From Hemerocallis citrina (Eukaryota > Streptophyta > Magnoliopsida > Asparagales > Asphodelaceae): a stretch of 64,000 bases of DNA. The notes below the pieces were generated by a model. That model did no database searches, was not told the origin of the DNA, and was given only the letters and a program-made list of their open reading frames with translations. This document shows, piece by piece, positions 33,266 to 44,842 of the stretch. Position 1 is the stretch's first letter, and every line of letters starts with the position of its first letter. The stretch lies in assembly GCA_017893485.1 (NCBI GenBank), contig CM030362.1, positions 187,443,502 through 187,507,501 of the forward strand, written 5' to 3'. The position numbers and the translations under genes are program-made.

Positions 33266-33705
33266 TTGCTGAATAGCGAGAGCGCCGACATTGCTAGTGT
33301 TGCCAGTGCCACTGAATCAGGTGACACTTTAGATTATGTTCTTGTTTCAAGTTCTATAGATGTGTACTCAGACTGGTTTCTTGATTCGGGGAGGTTTTTT
33401 TTCATATATGCTCGGAAAGAGAGATGTTTTCTACTTACAAGTTCATAGGACATTGTTATGTGAGAATGGTGATTGGTGAGATTTGTAAAGTAGTCGAGTT
33501 GGAAGCTCCAGATGGAAACATGTACACACTAGAGAACGTCATGCATATTTGTTTGTTGAAACAGAACCTTATATCCTTAAGACTCTTGAAGCACGATGCT
33601 ATGAGTACACAGCTCAAGGTAGAGTTCTATCAGTTTGGGAAGGTTGTCGTAAGGTGGTGTTGAGATAGAGGGGTGTCCCCCACAACCTCTACAAGCTTTG
33701 TGGGA
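33266..33705 (+). pseudogene. copia Gag-Pol fragment (protease and GAG-pre-integrase region)
   Basis: The plus-strand frames contain YSDWFLDSGRF, resembling the copia protease block in which DSG is catalytic; the following residues are disrupted. In the next frame, STYKFIGHCYVRM and TLENVMHICLLKQNLISL match the GAG-pre-integrase region. Frameshifts and stops are frequent. No integrase or RT follows before the right LTR. Confidence 0.78.
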
Positions 33706-34030
33706 CTGAGAAATCTTGATCAAGTGATTCTATGCCCTATGTCCATGAAGCTTCATCTAGTATGTTGTCATTAGAATCATTAAAGCAGGACTACGACATT
33801 CGAATACTGTCGAGAGGTGGAGTGCCTCATGCGGAGGGCAGTGCCTTCTGTTAATGCCTACTAGGGTATGCCCTTGAGGGGGCATAGTGATTGGAGAAAA
33901 ATGTAGCAGATTGATTCAGCTAGTTAAAGAATCCACATAACCGAGTACGTTTGAAGGTGGAGAATGAAAGAAGCTATATAAGTTTGATCCACATTGTTGA
34001 TAGCACGCATATACAATCCAAGGTAGAGAT

Positions 34031-34683
34031 TGTTGGTTTTTATGTCTTGCATACTTGTAGTTCAACGAGATGTACAAGATGATCCAGCGGAGGGAGGAAG
34101 AAGCGTTGAAGAGTGAGAAGCAACAAAAAAAGCTGCACAGCAACTGTCGGCATTTGACAGTCAAAGGTCCCTAAGGATAGTCGAATGCGCTAAGCCTCTA
34201 TTTGCGGTCGAGCACATTGCACTCAACTGCCCTTAATTGGCGGCACAAAATCCAAACACGTTGGGTCTTGACAGTTCTGTTTGGGGTATTTCTTCCTCTG
34301 CAAGTTAAATCATACTGCTCCTATTATGTGTCTCTTTATTCAGGATATATCAAACAGATTATGTATCAAGACTACAACCTAGGATTTCTCTAGATCTCAA
34401 TATAAGCAAAAGAAAGAGTACTTCATTGATAAGTACAACTGAGAGTTCTCCATTGTAAACAACTCGCTATCTTCTAGTGAGGCTTAAGATATAGATAGGT
34501 TCTTGGTGCGAGGGTAATCCTTTGTATCTTCTCTAGTTGAAATAATATTTCCCTTCTTTCTTCCCCGGATTGCCCGATCCGGGACAAATCATTGTGTGCT
34601 TTGTGTGATTAGCTTAATCTACTTGTTTGATTGTTCATCATCATGATCGATTGTTGTTAAACTCACCAGCGAATTTCCTAACA
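34031..34683 (+). repeat. right LTR of copia element (653 bp)
   Basis: It starts after a PPT-like stretch and ends TTTCCTAACA; its last 230 bp match 32432-32660. Confidence 0.75.
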
Positions 34684-35018
34684 AGATACAGTTAGTTACT
34701 CTCTACCTCTCTCCCTCAAGAAAAGATAGAATCAGTTACTTTTCTCTTGATGATGTGATAGAGTTTGTTGACTCCCTTTTTCATGAAGTGATAGAAGTGG
34801 TTACTCCTCTCTTGGATAGGATGTCTGAGTAACAACTTTGGATCAGCTGAAACTCCTCCATGTTGGACTGCTTTGCAATCCATCATTGTAGGCCAGTTCG
34901 AGTTGATGGGCCTGACACTGGATCAAATTCCTCCTATGGGCCTGTAGTTGTTGAATTTATGGTTAGAAGCTTCAAGATTTGTGCCTGAATTGTACGGTGG
35001 AGATTTTTACTAATACCA

Positions 35019-35040
35019 TAAGCCCCCCACTCCTAAAGGG
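35019..35040 (-). promoter_or_regulatory. polypurine tract of decayed Tat element
   Basis: Minus strand CTTTAGGAGTGGGGGGCTTA; compare AGGAGTGGGGGGCTTG at 13076-13091. Confidence 0.65.
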
Positions 35041-35639
35041 GAGTTAAGGAATTGTTTGCCCACTCCTGAGCCTGAGTTTATTTTTGGGAAAGATTGGAGG
35101 CATTAAGAATCTTGCTTTGAGCTTCTGGGTTCAACAATGGTGTTCCTGGAATTTTTTAGATTTTTGGATTTTTTTCTTTCCATTTTTCCATTTTAAAAAT
35201 GTTTTCTTCATTATTTAATACAAACTTTTAATTTCTGAATATTTAATTAAATTTTCTAAAGTTATAATTAATTTTCAAGAATTTCTTATTAACTTTCCAG
35301 AATTTTTAATTATTATTCAGATTTTTAATCAATTTTTAAATTTATAATTAATAAATAGAATTTTAACCAAAAATCAAATTTGAGCACGAATCTTGGAACG
35401 ATCGTAGGTTCCAGAACGCACAAAGCAAAATTCCACAGAAGAAAACATGATGCACACTTGGGAGGAGCGGGGTCCAGTGGGGCCAGTTAGCAACATTGAC
35501 TGTTAGCGCACATCAGCTGCGTTGACTGGTCAACATCACTTGCATTTTTTTCTTCTTCTTGGCATCTTTATTCCTCTTCTTCTTCATGTGTGTCGAGGAG
35601 GTGGGCACGATAGTTGGAATAGACGGGGCGACTATAATT

Positions 35640-36305
35640 ATTTGTGGGCCAAGGAGCCTAGAAGATGAGCTTCGCTACCGAGGAGCTTAGAAGATGAGCT
35701 TCGCTCCTGAGAAGCTAACAAGAAAAACTTTTCCCCCGAGGAGCTATGAAGAGCAGCTTCACTCCCAAGGGGCTTAGAAGGAGAGCTCTACCACCGGGAG
35801 CTTTGAAAAGAAGCGTCACCCTCGAGGAACTAGGAAGAGGAGCTACAAATAGGAGCTTGAAAGAGGAGCTTGGAAGAGGATCTCCGCTCCCGATGAGCAT
35901 CAAAAAGAACTTTGCCCTCAAGGGGCTAAGAAGGGGAGCTCTGCTACCGGGGATCTTTGAAGAGACGCTTCACCCCCGAGGAGCTGCGAAGAGGAATTTT
36001 GCCTCCGAGGAGCTCAAAAAAGAACCTTTTTCCCTAAGGAGCTACGAAGAGCAGCTTCACTCCCGAGGGGCTAAGAAGAGGAGCTCCACCACCGGAGAAC
36101 TAAGAAGAGGAGTTTTTCCATGGAGGAGCTGAGAAGAGGAGTTTCACCACTGAGGATTTATGAATAGAAGCTTCACCACCGTGGAGATTAAGAAGAGGGA
36201 CTTCCCCACTAATGAGCTACGAAGAGGAGCTTAGCCACAGGGGGGGGTAAGAAGAGGATCTTAGCCACCATGGAGCTTCAGAAAGGGAGCTTTTCCACCA
36301 TACTC
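35640..36305 (+). repeat. degenerate 29-bp minisatellite, about 22 units
   Basis: Units resemble TCACCCCCGAGGAGCTAAGA followed by AGAGGAGCT. Most are 29 bp, so the frame drifts. A 128-codon open frame within it (35746-36132) is a by-product of the repeat. Confidence 0.9.
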
Positions 36306-36965
36306 ATTGAATGAAGCAATGAGTTGTTGGAGGAGCTTTGGCAAGGACCAGAGCACCTAACTCATTGTATTGAAGTACTGAGCCGTTGGAGGGGCTCGAG
36401 TGATGATGAATGGAGCATTAAACTCTTTGTATGGAGTCAATGTGTCGCGGGGGGGGGGGGGGGGGGGGGGGGCTGAGCGGCGGGTGGAGAACCAAATTCA
36501 TTGTATGGTGTCAATGAGTTGTTAGGGGAGCTTGAGCAAGGAGAGGAGCACCTAACTCATTGTATGAAGTTGATGACCCGTTGGAGGGGGTTGAGCAGAT
36601 GAAGACCACCAAACTCTAGGGAAGAGCCGTTCGGAAGGCGAGTTTAGAAAGCAGCTATAGGGGTGAGCTAGGCTCCGAACTTATTGTGGATGCAAAGGCC
36701 GCTCGGGAGACGACCGAGAGAAAGAGTATTGTCGTGTTGTAGATTAGTGCCGTTCGGGAGGCGAGTTTAGGGAGTAGCTCTAGGGATGAGCCAAGCTCTG
36801 AACTTGCTATAAACGAAGAAAACCACTCGGAATGCAAGCGGAACACCATACTCATTGTATGGAGCTAATGAGATGTTGGAGGTGCTCGAGTAGCGAGCAG
36901 AGCACTAAACTCATTGTATGGAGCAATGAGTTGTTGAGGGAGCTTGGGCAATGAGCGGAGCACCT
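36306..36965 (+). repeat. degenerate tandem repeat, roughly 80-90 bp units
   Basis: Repeated ACTCATTGTATG...TGAGTTGTTGGAGG...GAGCA blocks, about eight copies of variable length. A run of 24 G lies at 36449-36472. Confidence 0.75.
36449..36472 (+). repeat. poly-G run of 24
   Basis: Uninterrupted G tract between GTCGC and CTGAGC. The exact length may be affected by sequencing. Confidence 0.9.
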
Positions 36966-37049
36966 ATCTCATCATATACAAGGGAGAGGACCCTATGGAT
37001 GCCAAGACTGCTCTACTCTAGACCTGGTTACATGTGACAGAGTTAGGAC

Positions 37050-38270
37050 TTTCTCAGGTGAGCGAGAAGTCTCTCGGGGTGGAGCTTGATCTTGGTCGGC
37101 CAAGAGCTATGTTGGTTAGGAAGAACACAGAGATAGCAAAGCTTCAGGGTGCTTTGCATGTGACCATACTTGAGAGGGATGAGTTGACCAACGTATTCTT
37201 GAAAGGAGCTTAGAAGTTGCCCGCCTGAAAGAGGCAGTTCGGGATCACTCGGGTGACGCCCACTCAAAGTGTTGGCATGGACTCACATGATTTAGTGGAA
37301 GATTAAAGTTAGGGATTCCCAGCTCAAGGAGAGGCTGGTCCAGTAGGAGGTAGAGATCCATCGGCTGAAGTTACATGGAAAAATGCGAACACATAATCCC
37401 TCTTGCTCATGTGAAGAGTCAAATAAGGAGAAGTCATTATATGAGCTGGCCTTGCTTCTGTCGGTACCACCGAGGAATCCAGGAGACACTTAGAGCGGAG
37501 TAACCAACTCTTCAAGCATGGCATCTATTAATGAGGCAGGGTTATTCGTGGTCAAGCGGCTCAGACTCGATTTGCTGGATTAGGTCCTCCTTCGAGCCAC
37601 TCGGGAGGTAGACGTGACTCTTTCATGATAATGAGGAACCACAAGCAGACCATGTCTCTCCACTAGAACACCCCCTTGGCTCGAGGGAGCAAAGATGACT
37701 GAGATGAAGACTGGTAAACTTGTTGAACTTGTTCTTGATGTACTCTTAAGACTTGTAATAAGATGAAATTAGAAATATTCTAAGTGGTCAAGTGTTGTCT
37801 CCTGTGTTTGTTGCACTGTGGCGATGGCAGCTCTAGTAAATAGTAGGACCCTGGACTCATTGTACCCTTGTTTTGGCAAGTTGGGGGAGTAGCTCTGAAG
37901 AGGAGCTAGACCCTAACTTTGCATGTTAAGGGAGTTAACAAGTTGCAGGAGACTTGGAGTTAGCCCACCTAAGGAAGGATTGTCTTGATGGTTCGAGACA
38001 TCTTTGAGTGTTGGGGCACAAGTTCCAGGAGAACGGATTCTTGGTGAAGATGTTTAACTTAGTGAGTTGTTCATTGAAAGGGATTTGCAAATCTACCTAT
38101 TGGAGGCAAGGCTTGCAAGGTTGCACACGCGATTCACCCCTCATCCCAATAGTACTGGTCTAGGAAAAATGACAATAGAAGAAACCTCGGAGGCTCGAGT
38201 AGCTTGGAGTAAACATAAGGATGTCCAATCATGGAATAGCCAGGACCTTAAGCGCGACTCCTAGCAAGAA
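37050..38270 (+). pseudogene. remnant of the Tat antisense gene (coiled-coil part), low confidence
   Basis: The plus-strand frames show short helical stretches such as IAKLQGALHVTILERDELT near 37130-37200 and LLEARLARLH near 38088-38120, with many stops. Position (between protease remnant and PPT) and strand (opposite to the element) match the antisense gene of the young Tat element. No Transposase_28-like block is recognisable. Confidence 0.35.
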
Positions 38271-38517
38271 GTCAGGGATCGCTCGTGTTCATGTGGCCAG
38301 GACTCAATCTGTAGGGTTGCAACCCTTCTTGGGTATCTCGGGTGGTCGATGTAGCTCTTCGTTGGTGAAGAAGCATTTCAAGCAGAACATGTCTCTGAAC
38401 TGAAGTGCCCCCTCTCCTTGTGGCAGAGAGTGATGGAGCGAAGAGGAGTTGTAGGGTGATCCAATGTACTTTAGCTTTTAGACTGTGTCGAGATGTATGA
38501 GGGATCTGTCGTGTACT

Positions 38518-38940
38518 TGTAATGCCCTGGCCCCAAACTCAGACAATTTATTTTATTTATTTTTACAATTGCCCACCACAGGCTGCCTCTCAAAAGATGT
38601 TATAGCTTATTGGTGACTCTTGATCATAGACAATTATATTTATATTTAATTAATTACAAATCCCTACCGATGTGGGACTAAGAAAGCCCCACACCAACTC
38701 CATGCCTTCACCATAACCTCCTTTCCTGGGCCCCACCTAACCTCCACATCACCCCTTCACATGCTGTCCAAGCACACAGCAACACCCACTCATCATCTCA
38801 TCTCATTTAATCCCATTTCATTTTCATTATTATTACAATCATGCCATTCAACATATTTACCACCATGCCACTATATATATATGTATATACTATACTATAT
38901 TATACTAGTATTATACCTCCAAGAAAGATGGGATGTTACA
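38518..38940. mobile_element. solo LTR G, 423 bp
   Basis: TGTAATGCCCTGG at the start and GGGATGTTACA at the end, flanked by gtact at 38513-38517 and 38941-38945. No internal region. Inserted into the decayed Tat element. Confidence 0.85.
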
Positions 38941-38989
38941 GTACTTCTGTAGATGGTACTAGAAAATTGATAGAAATGAAAATCTTCCA

Positions 38990-39640
38990 AGTGTACTTAT
39001 CTTGACCCTTGTGTTCTTTGTGTTGGATGTTTCTGCTTGGAGCAAGTTGTGGGAGTAGCCCCAAGGAAGAGTTGTACTTCGAGCTCTCTTGTTGAAAAAT
39101 TAATGAGTTTCAAGAGTGTTTTGAATGGTCACTTCGAGCTCCGAACTCTCATGCTTGCAAGTTAGAGCAATTTTGAGCCATGATTATGAACTCTGAACCA
39201 GTTGTTTAGCGAGGTAGCGAGTTGCAGGAGCAGTTCGAGTGGCAAGTCGAGCTATGAACCTGCTTGCTAGCGAGTTGTGGGAGCAATTTTCAGCCATGAG
39301 TTTGGACTTTGCACCTACTGTTTGAGAGTTAGCGAGTTGTAGGAGCAGTTCAAGTGGCGAGTCGAGCTCTGAACCCGCTTGTTAGCGAGTTGTGGGAGCA
39401 TTTTTGAGCCATGAGTTTGGACTGTGCACCTGCTATTTAAGATTTAGCAAGTTGTAAGAGCAGTTCGAGTTGCCAGTCGAGCTCCGAACCTACTTGTTAG
39501 TGAGTTATGGGAGCATTTTTGAGCCAAGAGTTTGGACTCTGCACTTGTTGTTTGAGAGTTAGCAATTGTAGGAGCATCTCTAGAAAAAAGCTAGCTCTGA
39601 ACCTGCTATTTGTATGAAGTGAGCCAGTCGTTGGTGTAGC
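38990..39640 (+). repeat. degenerate tandem repeat of about 110-120 bp
   Basis: Blocks of GCGAGTTGTGGGAGCA, TTTGGACT and GAGCTCTGAACC recur about five times with indels. Third repeat field of the decayed Tat element. Confidence 0.75.
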
Positions 39641-39939
39641 CCAGAAGAGGAGTTGAGCACTACAATCCTTGTTTGCATTGGGGGAGTAGTAAAAGAATTT
39701 TTTGACAGAAAATTCTATGTTTTGTTGAAAATAAATCTATGCAGTTGTCTTGGTGGCTAGCCTTCATTACATGCTCTGGCCTTGTAAGGATTGGCCTTAT
39801 TTCAAATCTAAGTGGAGGGCATTAAACGCCCTTGTTGAACTCCATTCAAGAGGGAAGGGGACTTCCTCTACCTTCAATAGGATTGGACATCTCTTGAGGG
39901 AGCTCTAATGCTTCGAGTTAGAGGGCCGAGCCCCCTATT

Positions 39940-40190
39940 GTAGCCGTGTAGCACTTCCCAGCCACTTCTTGGCTTCCCTTAGCCTATCATACTCTACTTG
40001 GTGTGGGGAACTTCATGTTGATGTGGGAGTTCAGAGCTACCCGAGGATGACATTGTAGGCAGCCGTCACATCGACGACCATGAAGTCCACGACCTTGGTC
40101 CGAGTAGTCAGGGACTTTCTTGTAGTCACATCTATTCTTTGATTTGAACCACGGTCCCAGATAACCCGTGAACAGTGTACCCATGAGCGG
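39940..40190 (-). pseudogene. Tat-type protease remnant
   Basis: The minus-strand reading around 39987-40184 contains VVDFMVVDVTAAYNVILG, homologous to the young element's DFMVVNVKTAYNAILGRP. Then SHINMKFPTPSRV and, beyond a stop, AKGSQEVAGKCY. Stops and at least one frameshift are present, and the active-site half is missing to the right, where a hAT element begins. Confidence 0.82.
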
Positions 40191-43100
40191 ATCTAGGATT
40201 GAAAAGTGAGAGGGCTTGGATTAAAAAAATTCACACAAGATAACATTCAAAATATATGTAAAGTTGTTATACATACTAGAGGTGTACACTAAATTCTCGA
40301 CCTCTATCAAAATATACATTCTTCAGTCATTTTAATTACACCCGGCGACGTTTGATAGATTAAAATTCATCAATAACTACATCAAAATCAATGTCTTCAA
40401 CAAAATCTCTCTCAATAAAGATTGTCAAACAATTTGTAAGAAAATCATTTGCCATGTTGCTCTTATTGGCGTTTTAACAAGTTTCATAGCAAAGAATTCA
40501 CGCTCTGTTGTTGCTGTTGAAACAAGGAGAGTTAAAAAAAAGAGAATTATCAATCAAAAAATAGATCTTTGACTTTTTTTGTTTCGGCCAACTTCCGACA
40601 TAATTCAGAAAGAGAAGACATGTTCTAAAACAAATGATGATGAATTACATTGACCTCATAATATCGTAACTCCACTCTCAAAGCATGCAACTCAATTGTG
40701 GTGAAATTTTTAGGATAGAACTTATTTGCAAGAGTACAAATATCATCTATCTTGAATGATTTAAACCGGTCAATAGGATCCAAAACTAAACTGAGAAACA
40801 TAGTTCAACTATCGGCTCGGGAAACCTGCTACACACCTCCACAATTTGAAAATCTATTACTGGATTGAAGATATCAACACGATAATACTGTTGATATGTG
40901 ATATCACCTTGTTGTTGACAAGAGCGATTAGTATCATCTATGTAAGTATTCATATCAGATATTAAAATACTATGTTTCTCACAAAATGAAATCAGTCCCC
41001 GAATAAAGTCCCCCAACCATTTTCTCTCGACTTTTGAAGAACTTCTTTTGTTGATGAGACTAATTCCATAGCGCTTAGGACATCTAAAGATTTGTGCTAC
41101 AATTCTAAACAAAGCTTGCTGGTGATACCCATGAATTTAAACATCAAATGCAAGATAAAACAACATTCAAATGACCTTAGCGCCTTCAATAGGCCTTTAG
41201 CTTCACATTTAATTTTATAGTTATTTCCATTATGAATAATGTTACCAAGAACTGTAGAAGTTGCATCAAACATATCGATTAAGCTGCTCAATGAAGCAAA
41301 GTAGAGCCTCAACGGGTTGTTCCAGCCCATTGTAAAGTGCATATCTAATTAGCACCTCTTCCATAACCAAGTTCTGCGGATTCTAGTTTATCTAGCAATC
41401 TCAACTTCTTGAACTGATTTTAGTTTCATATGATGCTTAACAGAAACACTAACGAAGTTTACAATTGCACCTAAGGTTGAGAAAAATAACCAAATATCTT
41501 GTACTTGCTAAGCCCCTGCAAATAATGCTAGTTGTACCCTAGTAGAAAAACAATGTATGCAATAGGCAAATAAGCATCATCTAAGAAAAAATGTCTGTAG
41601 TCCATTCCATACCTCACACATATTGATAGCACCATCGCATTCTTGATCACATAGATTTTCAGTTTGAAGATTACAATGGGAAAGAACATTGCAAATAGTT
41701 TTTTTGAGTATTGTTGCCGAAGTATCACAAACATTGGTAACCTCAAAATACCATTCTCGAATAAATCTGGCAGAATCAATAAAGCTTAAAACAACATCCA
41801 TTTATTCCTTACCAAATTCATAAAGAGCTTCATCGACAAGATTACAATATTTTTCATCCCCTACTTCTTCTCATACCTTCCTCTTCACAATGTTAGCTAT
41901 AAAGTGTATGATGTCATTTTTAATGTTTGATGCTATGTATTTCGCATTTCCAGGTGCATTCTCCAACACTACTTTGTTAATATCTTCATTCACCTTGCTG
42001 AAAGCCTTCACCTTGCAATAAAATTCCCATAATTTGAAGACTCAGTAGATTCATCATGGCCTCTGAAAGGGCATCCTTGCAATGCAGGCCACATAACACT
42101 CCTTATTGTAGTCTTGAGCCTCAGCCGATTTTGCCTAACTTGTTCAGAAGACAGGGCATTCAATACTTTATCAATATGTTCAGTTGGAGTCTTCAAATTA
42201 TCCCACCTATGCATAGAAAAATAGTGTGCAGAAGAAGGTCAGCCTACATGATGCATAAATCTATATTTATCTCAATTATTGAACATCTTCCAATTTTGGA
42301 ATCCTTCAATGGTATATACCAGAAATTTCAAAGGATTAGTGTCAAAAAGATAGCATTGAAAGAAAAATGCTTTATCTTCTAATTATGAATACTCAAGCCA
42401 AGGAGAACCATTGATATTGAAAATCACTGATATTGTTTCTCATCCAATGAGTGTGGATATTCAACTAATTTTGGTTGACATACTCCCATATTTATATATG
42501 ATCTTCGAACATTGTCTTATTGATTGATTGGATAAGACCACATTGGACAGTGCAATGCTGGGTCACGCTCAAGAGAACTGAGATCCACATCTTTGGATGG
42601 TTCTTGTTGAATGGGACTTGGAACATGATCCGATGTTGGAACGTGATCCGATGTTGGAACGTGATCCGATGTTGGAACATCATCCAAAATTGGAACTTGG
42701 GAACTTGATGATTGACCAACACTTTTTTTTTTCTAAAAAAATTGAGAATGGAGGGTGTAGTATGTTTTCTTTTTGCATTCATCATACAATCAAATTGAAA
42801 ATTTGTAATTCTTGCAAATAGCATCAAATGAACCATAAAATATGAAAACACTAATTATGAAGCCCCGATACTGCATGAAAACACTAATCATGAAATAAAA
42901 CATTAATTCGAAACCCTAGCTTGAGACACGCAACAATAAAACAATGAAATAATCAATCAACTTGAAACCAACAATGAAACAGTCAATCAACATGAAAAGT
43001 AAAATAGGAAAGAAATAGCTACCAATTTGTCAACATGAAACATCAAGCAACTAAGCAACTGAGCAAATGAAAGTTGAAGATGGAAGTCAAAGATAGGAGT

Positions 43101-43300
43101 CGAAGATGGAGACTTTGCAAATGATAGTGTGCTTGATAGATTGGACGAGAGAGGAGCAGAGGGCTCAAGAAATACAAGAAGGCTCAAGTGGTAGCAACAC
43201 TCCTTAAGACAAAGGATGAAAAAGAACTCTCGAAGAATGAAGACCACATCTCAAGAACTCTGAGGAATAAAGACCTAATCTCCCTAACTCCCGAAGATTA
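40183..43300 (-). mobile_element. decayed hAT element (ZMYM1/TTF type)
   Basis: The left end begins near GAGCGGATCTAGGATTG, typical of one hAT TIR class. A transposase remnant fills the interior. The right terminus is not clear; no matching TIR or 8-bp TSD was found. Confidence 0.65.
40560..42850 (-). pseudogene. hAT transposase (ZMYM1-like), many frameshifts
   Basis: In minus-strand order: KRKHTTPSILNFF at the N-terminus, LPALQGCPFRGHDES-like sequence at about 42070 (WPALQGCPFRGHDESTES), then VTNVCDTSATILKK and NLCDQECDGAINMCEVWNGL near 41640-41720, an MFDATSTVLGNII segment near 41250, and ITYQQYYRVDIFNPVIDFQ near 40850-40900. The order matches TTF-type hAT transposases. It carries an in-frame run of three 18-bp repeats (FQHRIT) at 42627-42680. 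The copy is dead. Confidence 0.85.
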
Positions 43301-43518
43301 AAGATTGTTGATTCTGGCAGTGGAAGCTCACTAGGGAATTTAGGACGATGAGATCCCAAGATTATGTTAAGTTAAGGTACACGACAGTAGTCCAATGTCC
43401 TCTCTTCAATCTAACCATAAGCTATCTCAAAGTCTAGATCACCCCCATGCTTACTGTCTTACCCTGTTTTTTGATTATCTCCTTTTGTAGTTTGTATTAC
43501 ATGTTTTTTATTAGATAT
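43301..43518. other. short unassigned stretch between hAT remnant and MITE
   Basis: AT-rich, no gene or repeat recognised. Confidence 0.4.
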
Positions 43519-44335
43519 TTTTTATTTGGTTTAAGGAGGTAAAGGCACATAATGTAACACCCCGCAAAATTAAGTTATGAAAATTTTGCCCACGGGTGTT
43601 ATGCACATGTATTTTGTACCGCTACGGGTAATATCTGTAGCATATTTTAATATAAATATCCTACGTATTTTTGTATTTGGATTATTTACATATTTTTCGT
43701 CTTCTCAAAATTTATTTTTATCCTATTTTGAGCCAACTTAAACATTTATTTTAATCTTTGTTTTTTTACGTGTATTGCACGTGTTTTCAATACACGTGTC
43801 GATTACATATATTTTACCGTTACGTGAAATATTCGTAACATTATTAGTATACATGTTCTACATATTTTGTATTTTGACTATTTTTCGTTCTCTCAAATTT
43901 ATTTTGGATTGATATGTGCATTGCATGTAAAATTTTATGCACATTTTAATTCTAAATTTCCTACAGTCATGCACATTTTTATTCTCATTTTAATTGTCAC
44001 ACTTGTGTTATTTATTTTATTTAAATCCATTAGGTCTAAATCTATTTTTAGCCCACTAAAAGTTAATTACAAAATGAGGCCCATGTTTAATTCTACACTT
44101 AAATGAACACTTTAATAACTCTAGCACCCTTGTCATATAACATACACCTAGCCTAATAATAAACTAATAACAATTAATAATAGAATGAGAAAGTGTGTGC
44201 ACATAGGGTGCACGTGCACGTGTTGTGCACCCTTCAGTTGGCCGGCCAATGAGAAGGGAGTGGAGAGAGTGGGAGAGAGTTGTGAGAAGGTGGGTAGTTA
44301 TTTGAGTAGTGGGAGTCATCTCAACCACACAATAC

Positions 44336-44346
44336 TCCTATAAATA
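44336..44346 (+). promoter_or_regulatory. TATA box of solo LTR B
   Basis: CTATAAATACCCCC; the same motif is found in LTR C at 18151-18160 on the minus strand. Confidence 0.7.
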
Positions 44347-44842
44347 CCCCCTCCTTAAACATGAACACACACAAAAAGATCAGAACAAAACTAAAAAAAA
44401 AACAGAGCAGAGGAGTTCGGTTTTGCAAAGGAAGGAGGGTTTTGGTTTTCATTTTACTGAGGAGAAGGCTTTTGTGTTGGAGTTTGGAGCAATTTTCTGG
44501 GAGTTTTATTTACATTTGCATCAAGAAAAAGGAGGGTGTCTCTTTTACTTTATAAATTATTGTAGAATGCATGTGTAGCTAGTTTATGCTTGAAATTGAT
44601 AATTAGTATGAGTTCTTTTGCTACTTTTGTGATGCATGTTGTGTTGTTATCTAGAATTTTTATTAGTAGAAGAATATGAGATGTTAATGCTTGCTAGATA
44701 AAGAATTATAATATGAAATTGTCATGATGTTACACCATAACTTATTTAGAAGAGTTTGTAATGATGTCATGAGGAGCTCATGTATTTAAATTGTATATGT
44801 GTGTAAAATTGTGACTAAGAACCATACAAAGTTAGGGGTGGA

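Larger units (their letters stand above)
32432..34683 (+). mobile_element. decayed Ty1/copia element with truncated left LTR
   Basis: The right LTR is 34031-34683 (TGTTGG...TTCCTAACA, 653 bp), preceded by the PPT-like AGGTAGAGAT. Only the last ~230 bp of the left LTR remain (32432-32660), matching 34453-34683. A degenerate PBS (TTGCTATTAGAGCA) follows at 32662. The internal region is under 1.4 kb and mostly deleted. Confidence 0.82.
34684..40182 (-). mobile_element. decayed Tat-lineage element (minus strand), truncated
   Basis: A protease remnant at 39940-40190 on the minus strand, and the PPT string GGAGTGGGGGGCTTATGG at 35019-35040 on the minus strand matching that of the young Tat element. 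Between them lie coiled-coil-like plus-strand remnants (37050-38270), as expected for the antisense gene, and three tandem repeat fields. The layout equals that of the young Tat element, but the sequences are hardly alignable. Gag would lie to the right and is replaced by a hAT remnant. The LTR left of 35017 is not resolved. Confidence 0.65.

Noticed and set aside
35746..36132. 128-codon frame with repeated Arg/Leu/Gly motifs
   Set aside because: Read-through of a 29-bp minisatellite; unit length is not a multiple of three and the frame is not conserved along the array.
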